Counted from the stretch's first letter, positions 41,745 through 52,323 are shown. The stretch is DNA of 64,000 bases from Sphingomonas faeni (GCF_030817315.1 NZ_JAUSZF010000001.1:783501-847500), one strand, 5' to 3'. Notes: generated by a model from the letters alone, not told the origin. A program made the numbers and translations.

Positions 41745-43847
41745 TTGCATCTACTGCCCGACACGCTCGACGCCGGCTCGGCCTATCCCCTCGGCGCGAC
41801 CTTCGACGGCCTCGGCGTCAACTTCGCGGTGTATTCCGCCAACGCCGAGAAGATCGAGCTTTGTGTCTATGACGAGACTGGCCGTCGCGAACTGAAGCGG
41901 TACGCGCTCCCCGAGTGGACCGACGAGGTCTGGCATGGTTACCTCCCCGATGCGCAGCCGGGCCTCGTCTACGGCTACCGCGCGCATGGCCGCTACGCCC
42001 CCGAGGAGGGCCACCGGTTCAATCCGAACAAGCTGCTGCTCGATCCGTACGCCAAGCAGATGATCGGCGAACTCCGCTGGACCGACGCTATGTACGGCTA
42101 TCAGGTGAAGTCGCCCCGTGCCGACCTGAGCTTCGACAAGCGCGACAGTGCGCTGACGATGCCCAAGGGTGTCGTGACCGACAGCCATTTCGACTGGTCG
42201 CGCGACGTGCGGCCCAACACGCCGTGGTCCGAGACGGTGATTTACGAGGCGCACGTCAAGGGCCTCACCAAGCTGTTCGAGGAGGTCCAGCCGTCCGAAC
42301 GCGGCACCTTCGCGGCGCTTGGCAATCCCAAGGTCATCGATCACCTCAAGCGCCTCGGCGTCACCGCGCTCGAGCTGCTGCCGATCCACACCTATATCCA
42401 GGATCGCTTCCTGCAGGAAAAGGGCCTGCGCAATTACTGGGGCTACAACACCCTCAACTTCTTCACGCCCGAACGCTCGTTCTTCGCAACCGACAGCCAC
42501 AACGAACTCCGCCGCTCGATCCGCCGGCTTCATGCGGCCGGGATCGAGGTCATCCTCGACGTCGTCTACAACCACACCTGCGAAGGCTCGGAACAGGGGC
42601 CGACGCTGTCATGGCGTGGGCTGGACAACGCCAGCTACTACCGGCTCGTCAAGGACGATCCCCGCTATGCGATCAACGACACCGGTACCGGCAACACGCT
42701 GAACCTCACCAAGGCACGCGTCATTCAGATGGTTGCGGATTCGCTCCGCTATTGGGCGACCAGCTTCGGCATAGACGGCTTCCGCTTCGATCTCGGCCTG
42801 ACGCTGGGCCGGACGGACACCGGCTTCGATCCTGGTGCCGGCTTTTTCGATGTGCTCCGGCAGGACCCGGTGCTTGGCAAGCTGAAGCTCATCACCGAAC
42901 CATGGGACATCGGCCCCGGCGGCTACCAGCTCGGCAACTTCCCCCCCGGGTTCGCCGAATGGAACGACAAGTACCGCGACACGGTGCGCAAATTCTGGCG
43001 CGGCGACCACGCGCAGCGCGCCGATCTCGCCGCGCGCCTGACCGGCTCGGCCGACCTGTTCGACCGTCGCGCCCGCCGCCCCTGGGCGAGCGTCAACCTG
43101 CTGGGTGCGCACGACGGCTACACGCTCGCCGACACGGTCGCCTATGAGGAACGTCACAACGAAGCGAACGGCGAGGACAATAACGACGGTCATTCGAACA
43201 ACTGCTCGCGCAATTGGGGTGTCGAAGGCCCGACGGACGACCCCGCGATCCTCGAAACCCGCCAGCGTGTGATGCGCTCGATGCTGACCACCTTGTTTGC
43301 GTCGCTCGGCACGCCGATGCTGGTCGCGGGCGACGAGTTCGGCCGCACGCAGAACGGCAACAACAACGCCTATTGCCAGGACAACGAGATCAGCTGGCTC
43401 GACTGGGAGAAGGCGAAGTCCCCCGAGGGCAACGCGCTGATCGACTTCACCGCGCGGCTGATTGCCCTGCGCCGCGAATACGGCATGCTGCGCGCCGGCA
43501 ACTTCCTGTACGGCGAGGATACGCCGGCCGAGGGTCTGAAGGACATCGAATGGTGGGATGAGCGCGGCCAGCAACTCACGTCCGAAGACTGGGAAAACAC
43601 CAACGGCCGCGCGCTGGTAATGCGTCGCGCGTGTGAGATGGAGTCGGGTGAGATCCAGGTCATCTCGCTGTTGCTCAACGCGTCGGAGGGGCCGCTGACC
43701 TTCCACATGCCGCCGCCCGAAGATGTCGAGCGCACCGTGCTGATCGACAGCAGCAAGCCCGACCAGGCCGCCGCGCCGATCGAGAACAGCTACGAGCTTC
43801 CTCCGCAGGGCGCGGCGTTGCTCTCCTGGACGATCGCAGCGGCATGA
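41745..43847 (+). CDS. glgX: Glycogen debranching enzyme GlgX
   Basis: A 700-residue GH13 protein: N-terminal CBM48 (YPLGATFDGLGVNFAVYSAN), EAHVKGLTKL, HTYIQDRFLQEKGLRNYWGY, the nucleophile Asp in GFRFDLGLTLGR, the acid Glu in LITEPWDIGPGGYQLGNFPP and the transition-state Asp in NLLGAHDGYTL. It removes short side chains from glycogen and supplies maltodextrins to treY. The TTG start is 18 codons before the conserved domain. It overlaps treZ by four bases (ATGA), the first of three such overlaps in this operon. Confidence 0.94.
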   Translation: MHLLPDTLDAGSAYPLGATFDGLGVNFAVYSANAEKIELCVYDETGRRELKRYALPEWTDEVWHGYLPDAQPGLVYGYRAHGRYAPEEGHRFNPNKLLLDPYAKQMIGELRWTDAMYGYQVKSPRADLSFDKRDSALTMPKGVVTDSHFDWSRDVRPNTPWSETVIYEAHVKGLTKLFEEVQPSERGTFAALGNPKVIDHLKRLGVTALELLPIHTYIQDRFLQEKGLRNYWGYNTLNFFTPERSFFATDSHNELRRSIRRLHAAGIEVILDVVYNHTCEGSEQGPTLSWRGLDNASYYRLVKDDPRYAINDTGTGNTLNLTKARVIQMVADSLRYWATSFGIDGFRFDLGLTLGRTDTGFDPGAGFFDVLRQDPVLGKLKLITEPWDIGPGGYQLGNFPPGFAEWNDKYRDTVRKFWRGDHAQRADLAARLTGSADLFDRRARRPWASVNLLGAHDGYTLADTVAYEERHNEANGEDNNDGHSNNCSRNWGVEGPTDDPAILETRQRVMRSMLTTLFASLGTPMLVAGDEFGRTQNGNNNAYCQDNEISWLDWEKAKSPEGNALIDFTARLIALRREYGMLRAGNFLYGEDTPAEGLKDIEWWDERGQQLTSEDWENTNGRALVMRRACEMESGEIQVISLLLNASEGPLTFHMPPPEDVERTVLIDSSKPDQAAAPIENSYELPPQGAALLSWTIAAA

Positions 43848-45550
43848 CCTGGGGACCGACGATCGCCGAGGATGGGATCATTTTCCGCCTCTGGGCACCC
43901 GACCGCGACACGGTGACGCTGGAAATCGCCGACGGCCAGCCGGTCCCCATGACGCGCCAACCGGACGGCTGGTTCAACGCCAAGGCGTCGGTGGGGGCAG
44001 GGGCGCGATACCGGTTCCGCCTGACCGACGACCTCGCGGTCCCCGATCCCGCCTCTCGCACGCAGTCCGGCGGTGTCCACGGCTGGAGCGTCGTTGTCGA
44101 TCCCGAAGCCTATACGTGGCGGACCCCGGACTGGCGCGGCCGTCCGTGGGAAGAGATGGTGATTCAGGAGGTCCATGTCGGGACGCTTGGCGGTTTCGCA
44201 GGCGTCGCGGAGTACCTCCCGGCGATCGCCGAACTCGGCATCACCGCGATCGAACTCATGCCCGTCAACGCGTTCGGCGGGACTCGAAACTGGGGTTATG
44301 ACGGGGTGCTGCCCTATGCACCGGCCGAGAGCTACGGCACCCCCGACGACCTGAAAGCCCTCGTCGACCGCGCCCACGAACTCGGCCTCGCCGTGTTCCT
44401 CGATGTCGTCTACAATCACTTCGGGCCCGACGGGAACTACCTCGGCGCCTATGCGCCGGGCTTCTTCAACGCCGACGTTGATACTCCCTGGGGCGGCGCG
44501 GTCGCGGTCGATCAGGCGCCGGTCCACCGGTTCTTCGTGGACAACGCGCTGATGTGGTTGAACGAATACAGATTCGACGGCCTCCGCTTCGACGCTGTCC
44601 ACGCGATCGCGAACGACGATTTTCTTGACGCGATGGCCGCCGAACTCCGCAAGAAGACGGTGGGCCGGCACGTCCATCTCGTCCTGGAGAATGAGGGGAA
44701 CGACGCCGAGCGTCTTCACTCGGCCGCGTTCGACGCGCAGTGGAACGACGACTTCCACAACGTCCTCCACGTTCTGCTCACTGGCGAGACCAGCGCCTAT
44801 TATGCTGATTTTTCAGACCGTCCGGTCGAACGCCTCGCACGCTGCCTCAGCGAAGGCTTCATCTACCAGGGGGAGGGCTCACCCAACCACGATAGCAAGC
44901 CGCGCGGCAAGCCCAGCGCGCACCTGTCGCCGACCGCGTTCGTGGCCTTCCTCCAGAACCACGACCAGATCGGCAATCGTGCGATGGGCGAGCGCCTGAC
45001 GCTGCTGGCCGACCGTCGAAAGCTCCGCGCGGCGACCGCATTGCTGCTGCTGAGCCCGCAAATCCCGCTGCTGTTCATGGGCGACGAGCGCGGCAGCGAA
45101 AGCCCGTTCCTGTTCTTCACCGACTTCCACGACGAACTTGCCGATGCGGTTCGTGAAGGTCGGCGGAAAGAGTTCGCCAAGTTCGCCGCCTTTGCCGATC
45201 CGGAAGCGCGCAAGGCGATCCCCGATCCCAACGCACTCGAAACCTTCGAGCGATCCCGCGCACGCGGCGGCCCTGATGCAGCCGAGTGGCAGGACCTGTA
45301 CCGCGACCTGCTGAAGATCCGTCACGACGAGATCGTCCCCCGCCTGCGAGGCACCAAGTCGATCGGTGCGGAAGCGATCGGGGAGGGGGCAGTCGTCGCG
45401 CGCTGGAAACTCGGCGACGGAACAGTCCTAGCACTCGCGCTGAACCTTGGCGACGATGCCGTTGATTTTCCTTACATTGATGCCTCGCCAATCTACATCG
45501 ATGGCGAGCCCGGCCAAGCTGCCAGCGTGGCAGTATGGTTGGTCCGATGA
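43844..45550 (+). CDS. treZ: Malto-oligosyltrehalose trehalohydrolase TreZ
   Basis: A 568-residue GH13 enzyme: N-terminal FRLWAPDRDTVTLEI, IQEVHVGTLG, VVYNHFGPDGNYL, nucleophile in FDGLRFDAVHAI, acid/base in LVLENEGND and AFLQNHDQIGNRA. It releases trehalose from malto-oligosyltrehalose produced by TreY. It is coupled to glgX and malQ by ATGA-type overlaps, so the three enzymes should be made in balanced amounts. Confidence 0.95.
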   Translation: MTWGPTIAEDGIIFRLWAPDRDTVTLEIADGQPVPMTRQPDGWFNAKASVGAGARYRFRLTDDLAVPDPASRTQSGGVHGWSVVVDPEAYTWRTPDWRGRPWEEMVIQEVHVGTLGGFAGVAEYLPAIAELGITAIELMPVNAFGGTRNWGYDGVLPYAPAESYGTPDDLKALVDRAHELGLAVFLDVVYNHFGPDGNYLGAYAPGFFNADVDTPWGGAVAVDQAPVHRFFVDNALMWLNEYRFDGLRFDAVHAIANDDFLDAMAAELRKKTVGRHVHLVLENEGNDAERLHSAAFDAQWNDDFHNVLHVLLTGETSAYYADFSDRPVERLARCLSEGFIYQGEGSPNHDSKPRGKPSAHLSPTAFVAFLQNHDQIGNRAMGERLTLLADRRKLRAATALLLLSPQIPLLFMGDERGSESPFLFFTDFHDELADAVREGRRKEFAKFAAFADPEARKAIPDPNALETFERSRARGGPDAAEWQDLYRDLLKIRHDEIVPRLRGTKSIGAEAIGEGAVVARWKLGDGTVLALALNLGDDAVDFPYIDASPIYIDGEPGQAASVAVWLVR

Positions 45551-47517
45551 GCAACCTTCGACAACTCGCCATCGCCGCCGGTCTACAACCCGAATGGCAG
45601 GACGCAGCGGGCCGCCGCCAGATCGTCGCAGAAGACGCGTTACGGACGATCCTCGATTGGCTCGGCCACGCGTCCGAGAGTGAAAAGCAGATCGCCGACA
45701 GCTTTGCCGCAATCGCTGCTCGCAAGGCGCAGGGCAGTCGGTTCCTGTCCGTCGATACAGGGGAAGCGATCCAACTCGCCACGACTGTATCGGGCAACGC
45801 CGAACTCACGCTGGAAGACGGCACGATTCAGTCCGTCAAGGTTGATCGCGGCGCTTTGCAGCCGATCAGCAAGAGTGGCTATCATCGCCTTGAGATCAAT
45901 GCCGAAGTCATCGATCTCCTGGTCGCACCGCGCCGCTGCTATACGATCGCCGACGCACCACCCGGCCGCAAGCTTTGGGCGCCTGCCGTCCAGATCCCAA
46001 GCCTCCGCACGGACGCGCGAAATCCGTTCGGCGACTTCGCCTCACTCGCAGACGCCGCCAAAGCCTTTGGCCGACGCGGCGCCGACGCGCTTGCGATCAG
46101 CCCGACTCACGCGCTGTTCCCCGCTGATGCCACCCGATACAGCCCTTACGCACCCTCTAGCCGTCAATTCCTCAACGGTCTTTACGGCAACCCATCCGGG
46201 TTAGCCTCGGAGGCGGACAGTTTCCACGACCTGATCGACTGGCACGACGCCATCCCCGCGAAGCTCGTGCAACTTCGCAAGACATTTGATCAAGTTACTC
46301 CGAAGACTAAAGAAACCCTAACAGCATTCAGATATGAAGGCGGTCGGGACCTCGAATCCCACGCCGAGTTCGACGCTCTGCACGCGCACTTCTTCGCCAC
46401 CATCGGTGCACGAGGCTGGCAGCAATGGCCGGCTGAGTATCACGATGCCGCCAGCCCGGCCGTACGTCGTTTCGTCGCCGAGCACGCCGAGGACGTCACG
46501 TTCTACGTTTTCCTCCAGTGGCTTGCGCGCCGCGACCTCGACGCCGCGCAAAAAGCGGCCAAGGATGCGGGCATGGCGATCGGTCTTATCGCCGATCTTG
46601 CCGTCGGCATGGACCCCGGTGGCAGCCATGGCTGGAGCCGACGCAGCGACCTGCTCACCGGCCTTTCGATCGGCGCACCCCCCGATCCGTTGGGCCCGGA
46701 CGGGCAGAGCTGGGGCATCACCGGCTTCGACCCGCAAGCCCTTCGCGACACCGCGTTCGCCCCTTTCATCGCGACGATCCGCGCCGCGCTCGCGCATGCC
46801 GGCGGCATCCGTATCGACCACGCATTCGGCCTCCGTCGCCTCTGGGTCGTGCCCGAGGGCGCGTCGGCCGCGGAAGGCGCGTATCTCGACATGCCGTTCG
46901 ACGACATGATGCGGATCGTCGCCATGGAATCCCAACGCGCGAAGGCGATCGTCATCGGCGAAGACCTCGGCACCGTACCCGACGGCTTCCGCGAGGCGAT
47001 GGACGCGCGCGCGATGCTCGGCATGCGCGTGCTATGGTTCGAGCGCGACGCGGAGGGCTTCGTGCCTCCCTCGAAATGGTCGCGCGATGCGGTGGCGATG
47101 ACCGGCACGCACGATCTTGCGACGATCGCCGGCTGGTGGAGCGGCCGCGACATCGACTGGACCTGGGACTTAGGCCGTAAGTCGGACGCGCCCGACGAAC
47201 CCGCCGATTGCGCCGCCCGCGCGGAAGATCGTACCGCGCTGTGGTCCGCGTTCGACATCGATACCAAGCAACCCGATCCCGAAGACACCGCCCCGGTCGT
47301 CGATGCGGCAATCGCACACGTCGCCAGCGCTCCCTGCGCGCTTGCCATCATCCCGATCGAGGATCTCGCCGGATTGATCGAGCAACCCAATCTGCCGGGC
47401 ACGATCGACGAACACCCCAATTGGCGCCGCCGCATGCCCGACACGACCGAAGTGCTGCTCGCCCGCCCCGACGTCGCCGCCCGCATCGACGCGCTCAACG
47501 CCACGAGACCTGCATGA
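45547..47517 (+). CDS. malQ: 4-alpha-glucanotransferase MalQ
   Basis: A 656-residue GH77 enzyme. An N-terminal extension of about 130 residues (MSNLRQLAIAAGLQPEWQDA onward) precedes the barrel. The barrel has LWAPAVQIPSLR, FGDFASLADAAKAFGRRGAD, HAGGIRIDHAFGLRRLW (nucleophile), VIGEDLGTVPDGFREAM (acid) and AMTGTHDLATIAGWW (third acid). It rearranges maltodextrins to lengths that TreY can use. It overlaps both treZ and treY by four bases. Lying between treZ and treY it is well placed for a shared pathway. Confidence 0.92.
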   Translation: MSNLRQLAIAAGLQPEWQDAAGRRQIVAEDALRTILDWLGHASESEKQIADSFAAIAARKAQGSRFLSVDTGEAIQLATTVSGNAELTLEDGTIQSVKVDRGALQPISKSGYHRLEINAEVIDLLVAPRRCYTIADAPPGRKLWAPAVQIPSLRTDARNPFGDFASLADAAKAFGRRGADALAISPTHALFPADATRYSPYAPSSRQFLNGLYGNPSGLASEADSFHDLIDWHDAIPAKLVQLRKTFDQVTPKTKETLTAFRYEGGRDLESHAEFDALHAHFFATIGARGWQQWPAEYHDAASPAVRRFVAEHAEDVTFYVFLQWLARRDLDAAQKAAKDAGMAIGLIADLAVGMDPGGSHGWSRRSDLLTGLSIGAPPDPLGPDGQSWGITGFDPQALRDTAFAPFIATIRAALAHAGGIRIDHAFGLRRLWVVPEGASAAEGAYLDMPFDDMMRIVAMESQRAKAIVIGEDLGTVPDGFREAMDARAMLGMRVLWFERDAEGFVPPSKWSRDAVAMTGTHDLATIAGWWSGRDIDWTWDLGRKSDAPDEPADCAARAEDRTALWSAFDIDTKQPDPEDTAPVVDAAIAHVASAPCALAIIPIEDLAGLIEQPNLPGTIDEHPNWRRRMPDTTEVLLARPDVAARIDALNATRPA

Positions 47518-49955
47518 CACTCTCCACCACGCCCCGCGCGACCTACCGCTTCCAGTTCCACAAGGACTTCATCTTTGCCGATGCGGAGGCACTGGTGCCG
47601 TATCTCGACGACCTCGGGATCAGCCACCTATACGCTTCGCCGATCACGACCGCGCGCAGCGGGTCCACCCACGGCTACGACGTCGTCGATCCCACCCGGA
47701 TCAATCCCGAACTCGGCGGGGAAGCCGGGTTCCGCAGCCTCGTCGCGGCTCTACGCGCACGCGACATGGGCGTCATCATCGACATCGTCCCCAACCACAT
47801 GGGCGTCGCGGGCGGTGAGAACGCATGGTGGAATGATGTCCTAGCGCACGGTGAAACCAGCAAATTCTCGCGTTACTTCGACATCGACTGGCGCGAGAAG
47901 CTCGTGCTTCCGATTCTCGGCGATCCGCTCGCCGAGACGCTCGCAAGCGGCGCGCTCAAGGTCGAGCAGGTCGACGGCCGCTATGTCCTCGAAGCGTATG
48001 GCGAGCACCGCCTACCGATCCGCGACGAAGATCAGGCCATAGCAGCAACGGACGACATCGCCGCGCTGATCGACCGCCAGCATTACCGTCTCGCATCATG
48101 GCGCGTCGCCAACGACGAACTCAACTGGCGGCGCTTCTTCACGATCAACGACCTCGCCGGCCTGCGCGCCGAAGACCCGGTGGTGTTCGAGGCCACGCAC
48201 GCACTCTATTTCCGGCTCTATGCGGAGGGCTTGATCGACGGCGTCCGCGTGGATCACGTCGACGGCCTGACCGATCCCGCGGGCTATTGCCGGCAACTCC
48301 GCGAACGGTTCGACGCGATCGAACGCCCCGCCGATGTCCCCGCGGGGCCAGCGTATATCGTCATCGAGAAGATCCTTGCGGGCGGCGAACCGCTCGCGAC
48401 CGACTGGGGCGTCGACGGCACCAGCGGTTATGACTTCATGGAACAGGTCACGGCGTTGCTCCACGATCCCGCCGGTGCCGAACCGCTCGCCGAACTCTGG
48501 GCGGACATCAGCGGCCGCTCCGCCGACTTCGCGCCTGAGGAACTGCGCGCACGACAGGAACTGCTCGCGTGGCAGTTCGACGCGCAACATCGCCGCTGCG
48601 TCGAGGCCTTCGTCGCGCTCGCCCGCTCGACGCCGGACTGCGACGGCATGACGCCCGGCATGCTGCACCGCGCGATCGAGCGGTTGCTATGGGTGTTCCC
48701 GGTGTATCGGACCTACGGAACCGGCAAGGCTGCACCGGCATCTGACGCGAAAATCCGCGAAACGGTCCGCAAGCGCGTCGCCGAGTTCGTCCCCCCCGGC
48801 GAGGGGGCGGTCGTCGACCGGATCCTGTCATGGCTGGCGGGCGATGGCCCCGGCGACGCCGCCCTCGCGGCCGAAGCCGTGCGGAAATTCCAGCAATTCT
48901 CCGCACCGATCGCGGCGAAGGCGGTCGAGGACACCGCTTTCTATCGCTACGGCCGCCTGCTCTCGCGCAACGACGTCGGCTTCGACGCCGCCCGGATGTC
49001 GCTCGACATCGACGCGTTCCATGCCGCGATGATCGAACGGGCGCGCGACTGGCCGTCCGCCATGCTCGCCACGGCAACGCATGATCACAAGCGCGGCGAA
49101 GACGTCCGCGCGCGGCTCGGCGTGCTGAGCGAGGTGCCCGACCTGTGGCGCGCACGCGCCGAACATTGGCTCCACCTGGCCGCCCCGTATGCGGAAGGCG
49201 TCGATCCAGCCGACACTTATATGCTGCTCCAGACCCTGTTCGGGGCATGGCCGACGAACCTCGGCGTATCCGATATCGAGGGGCTGTCGAATTACGCCGA
49301 GCGGATCGTGGCGTGGCAGGAGAAGGCGTTGCGCGAGGCCAAGCTCCGCTCGTCATGGGAGGCGCCGGACGAGGCGTACGAAACCCGCTGTCACGATCTC
49401 GCCAAGGCCTTGCTCGATCCGGATCGGTCGCGCGAGTTTCTCGACGACATGGCCGGTTTCGTTGATCGGATCGCGCCGGTCGCCGCGGCCAACGGGCTTG
49501 CGCAGGTCGCGCTGCGCTACACCGTGCCCGGCGTCCCCGACCTGTACCAAGGCACCGAGACCGCCGATCTGAGCCTGGTCGATCCCGACAACCGGCGCCC
49601 CGTCGATTATGCCACGCGCGAAGAGATGCTTGCGAACGCCGCCGATCCCAAGCTCGTACTCATCGCAACGCTGCTAGCTCTGCGACGCCAGCACCCGATG
49701 CTGTTTGCGGCGGGAACCTACGAACCGATGGCCGTTACCGGAGTGCGCGCGGATCACGTCATCGCGTTCAGCCGCGCGCATGACGGTGTCGCAGTGCGCT
49801 GCGTGGTGGCCCTGCGCAGTGCCGGACGCTGTCTGGACGCGAACGATGCAGCCGAGTGGTGGGCGGATACGGCGCTTTCGTCGGGTGACCGGATCGCCGA
49901 CCTGCTCGGCGCCTCCGCAGTTTCGGTCGCCATGCTGGATCCAGCGGCGACCTGA
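47514..49955 (+). CDS. treY: Malto-oligosyltrehalose synthase TreY
   Basis: An 813-residue GH13 enzyme: ATYRFQFHKDFIFADAEALV, YASPITTARSGSTHGYDVVD, IIDIVPNHMGV, nucleophile in DGVRVDHVDGLTDP, acid/base in YIVIEKILAGGE and ATHDHKRGEDVRAR. It turns the reducing end of maltodextrins into a trehalose unit. The ATG at 47514 overlaps the malQ stop; a longer frame upstream is part of malQ read in another phase. A strong terminator closes the operon. Confidence 0.95.
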   Translation: MTLSTTPRATYRFQFHKDFIFADAEALVPYLDDLGISHLYASPITTARSGSTHGYDVVDPTRINPELGGEAGFRSLVAALRARDMGVIIDIVPNHMGVAGGENAWWNDVLAHGETSKFSRYFDIDWREKLVLPILGDPLAETLASGALKVEQVDGRYVLEAYGEHRLPIRDEDQAIAATDDIAALIDRQHYRLASWRVANDELNWRRFFTINDLAGLRAEDPVVFEATHALYFRLYAEGLIDGVRVDHVDGLTDPAGYCRQLRERFDAIERPADVPAGPAYIVIEKILAGGEPLATDWGVDGTSGYDFMEQVTALLHDPAGAEPLAELWADISGRSADFAPEELRARQELLAWQFDAQHRRCVEAFVALARSTPDCDGMTPGMLHRAIERLLWVFPVYRTYGTGKAAPASDAKIRETVRKRVAEFVPPGEGAVVDRILSWLAGDGPGDAALAAEAVRKFQQFSAPIAAKAVEDTAFYRYGRLLSRNDVGFDAARMSLDIDAFHAAMIERARDWPSAMLATATHDHKRGEDVRARLGVLSEVPDLWRARAEHWLHLAAPYAEGVDPADTYMLLQTLFGAWPTNLGVSDIEGLSNYAERIVAWQEKALREAKLRSSWEAPDEAYETRCHDLAKALLDPDRSREFLDDMAGFVDRIAPVAAANGLAQVALRYTVPGVPDLYQGTETADLSLVDPDNRRPVDYATREEMLANAADPKLVLIATLLALRRQHPMLFAAGTYEPMAVTGVRADHVIAFSRAHDGVAVRCVVALRSAGRCLDANDAAEWWADTALSSGDRIADLLGASAVSVAMLDPAAT

Positions 49956-49966
49956 TCGAGCCATAG

Positions 49967-50000
49967 CCGGCCGTTCCCGCGTCGATACGGGAACGGCCGG
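49967..50000. terminator. Bidirectional terminator between treY and the TonB receptor
   Basis: A perfect 13-bp stem (CCGGCCGTTCCCG / CGGGAACGGCCGG) with an 8-base loop lies between two convergent stop codons. It has no marked U-tract, but the stem is very stable. Confidence 0.75.
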
Positions 50001-50006
50001 TACGCC

Positions 50007-52169
50007 TTACAACCCGAAGCGAAGCGTCGCGCGGAAATCGCGACCGGCGAGCGGTGCGAAGTCCTTCAGGAAGCTCGTCGCGCGACGTGCGTTTACGTCG
50101 AACAGGTTGTTCGCGCTAAGCAGCAACGTCGTCTTCGAATCCTTGCCGAACGGGCTGAGGCCGATCGAGGCGTTGACCATCGTATAGTCGTTGGTCTTCG
50201 TCTCGAACGCGGCGATGCGGTTCTGGTCGAAGACGTGCTCGACCTCGACGCGGCCGTTGAGCCGGTCGCCCTGTGCCTCGATCCCGCCGAGCACGCGCAT
50301 CGGCGGGATGCGCGGGACCGGGCCCTGGTCGACGATGTTCGCGTGGACGTAATCGCCCAGCACGTCGGCGTTGACCGCATAGCCGCCGATCTGCGCGACC
50401 TTCACCGACGCATCCGCCTCGAACCCGTAATAGCGGGCGTCGGCCTGCTGATACTGGAAGCAGGGCAGGTCGACGGTCCGGCCCGAAGGATCGGCCGCCG
50501 CCTGGCACACCGACGACGCGACCTGGTTCTCCGAAATGTAGTTCGAGAACCAGTTGTAATAGGCCGACGCGTCGAAGCTGAAGCCGTCGCCATGCGCGTG
50601 CAGCGTGCCTTCCAGACCCCAGGACTTCTCGAGCCGGAAGTTCGGGTTACCGAGTTCATACGCCTGCGTGCCGGCATGCGCGCCGTTCGCGAACAACTCC
50701 TCGGCAGACGGTGCGCGCTCCGTGCGTGAGCCGTTCAGGCCGACGCGGATGCTGTCGGTCAGCGCGTAGGACGCACCGAGCGAACCCGAGACCGAGTGAT
50801 AGCTCTGGCTGCCGCGGAAGAAGCGCAGATCGTCCTCGGGCGTGCGCGCGGCGAGATCGGTGATCTCGTAACGCACGCCACCCTCGGCGCGGAACTTGCC
50901 GGACTCGTATTGTTGCAGCGTGAAGAGCCCGGTCTGGTTGGTCTCGTTCTTCGGCAGGAAGGCCTCGTCGCCGGCCACGTTGAAGATCCGGTTGTAGAAC
51001 TGGACGCCCGACGCGCCCTGCCAACCGCCACGGTTCGCCTGGATGACCTCCAGGCGTCCTTCGAGGCCCTTGTTGTAGAAGGCGGTACCGACGGAGTTGT
51101 CCTCCTCCAGCTCGAAATGGCGATAGCTTGCCTGCCCGACGCGGACGCGGATTTTGCTGAGCACATCGCCACCCGTGTCGATCTCGCCGCGCAGGTCGAC
51201 ACGGTTCTGGACTACGTCGAGGCGCGGCGCCTCCTGCTCCTGCCCGGGTTGCGTGGCGTAGCGGATCGGCACGCCGTACAGGCTGTCGTAATGGCTGTAC
51301 GACACGCCGAGACTGCCATTGTCGGTGATGATCGACGCGCCAGCGCCGGCCGTCCAGGTCTCCGACTGTGTGTTTGGAAGCTTGCCCTTCAACTGCGCCG
51401 ATGCGGCATAGTCGATCGGATCGGCTTCGTTCGGGTCGACTGGCTGCGCGGCGGTCGCCAGCGCCTGTGCACGCGCGTCGCGCGACAGGATATAGCCGCC
51501 GGTGCGCAGATCGCCCGACTTAAGGTACGATCCATCGGCGTGTAGCACTAGGTGCTGGCCGACCGCGACGTCGCCGGCCATGCCGCCGGAGCGTTCGTTC
51601 GCCGCCGAGCCATAATTGGCGATGCCGTTCACTCGGTAGCCGTTCTCCGGCACCGACCGTGGGATGCGCGTGTCGATGACGTTGACGACACCGCCGACCG
51701 CCGACGTACCGTACAGCAACGCGCTCGGTCCGCGGAGGATCTCAATGCGCTCGGCAAGCAGCGGATCGATGATGACCGCGTGGTCGACCGAGGTGTTCGA
51801 GACGTCGATTGAGCCGATGCCGTCGGTCAGCACGCGAATGCGATCACCCTGGAAGCCGCGCAGGATCGGACGCGAGGCGCTCGGCCCGAACGACGATGCC
51901 GATACGCCAGGCTGGCGCGCGAGCGTTTCGCCGATCGACGGGCGCAACTGGCGGGTGAGTTCTTGGCCGGTAAGGACGGTCGTGCCCTGCAGGACGTCGC
52001 GCTCGCTGGTCTGGATCGGCGCGGTGACGATGATATCGCGCTGGTTGGTCGATCCGACCGACGCCGGGGCAGGGGCCGACGTGGCAGGATCCGTCGCGAC
52101 GGTCTGGGCGTGCGCCTGAGAGGAAAGGAGCGCAGCCAGGGCGGTGGCGCCGAACAGCATCGTCTTCAT
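50007..52169 (-). CDS. TonB-dependent receptor, ZnuD-like
   Basis: A 720-residue outer-membrane receptor. The signal peptide is MKTMLFGATALAALLSSQAH then AQ. The plug domain has GTTVLTGQELTRQL, LARQPGVSASSFGPSASRPI, LRGFQGDRIRVLTDG and RIEILRGPSALLYG; a 22-strand barrel follows and ends in RATLRFGL with a terminal Leu. The plug pattern matches ZnuD-type zinc/haem receptors. Zinc is a guess supported by a palindrome in the promoter region. The gene is convergent with the trehalose operon. Confidence 0.88.
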   Translation of the reverse strand: MKTMLFGATALAALLSSQAHAQTVATDPATSAPAPASVGSTNQRDIIVTAPIQTSERDVLQGTTVLTGQELTRQLRPSIGETLARQPGVSASSFGPSASRPILRGFQGDRIRVLTDGIGSIDVSNTSVDHAVIIDPLLAERIEILRGPSALLYGTSAVGGVVNVIDTRIPRSVPENGYRVNGIANYGSAANERSGGMAGDVAVGQHLVLHADGSYLKSGDLRTGGYILSRDARAQALATAAQPVDPNEADPIDYAASAQLKGKLPNTQSETWTAGAGASIITDNGSLGVSYSHYDSLYGVPIRYATQPGQEQEAPRLDVVQNRVDLRGEIDTGGDVLSKIRVRVGQASYRHFELEEDNSVGTAFYNKGLEGRLEVIQANRGGWQGASGVQFYNRIFNVAGDEAFLPKNETNQTGLFTLQQYESGKFRAEGGVRYEITDLAARTPEDDLRFFRGSQSYHSVSGSLGASYALTDSIRVGLNGSRTERAPSAEELFANGAHAGTQAYELGNPNFRLEKSWGLEGTLHAHGDGFSFDASAYYNWFSNYISENQVASSVCQAAADPSGRTVDLPCFQYQQADARYYGFEADASVKVAQIGGYAVNADVLGDYVHANIVDQGPVPRIPPMRVLGGIEAQGDRLNGRVEVEHVFDQNRIAAFETKTNDYTMVNASIGLSPFGKDSKTTLLLSANNLFDVNARRATSFLKDFAPLAGRDFRATLRFGL

Positions 52170-52212
52170 GGAATTCCCTTGTGTCGTCCCTGTACGATCA
52201 ATTGGGTATATT

Positions 52213-52225
52213 TGATGATACATCA
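52213..52225 (-). promoter_or_regulatory. Palindromic operator candidate upstream of the TonB receptor
   Basis: TGATGATACATCA is a 13-base inverted repeat in an AT-rich stretch 44 bases upstream of the receptor start, near TTGATA- and TATA-like promoter elements on the minus strand. Fur/Zur-family repressors bind AT-rich palindromes at such places. It does not match a strict Zur consensus that I can recall, so the regulator is open. Confidence 0.45.
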
Positions 52226-52323
52226 TATCAAGTGACAATTATGCCATGAAGGCTGATGGCGCCGCGACTGTTGCCGCGATGCAACATGGCTTGGTGTCAT
52301 CCGCGAGGACCGAAATGCCGGTC

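Noticed and set aside
47208..47513. N-terminal extension of treY
   Set aside because: The extension is the malQ coding region read in another phase; TreY homologues begin at the ATRYRFQ-like segment.
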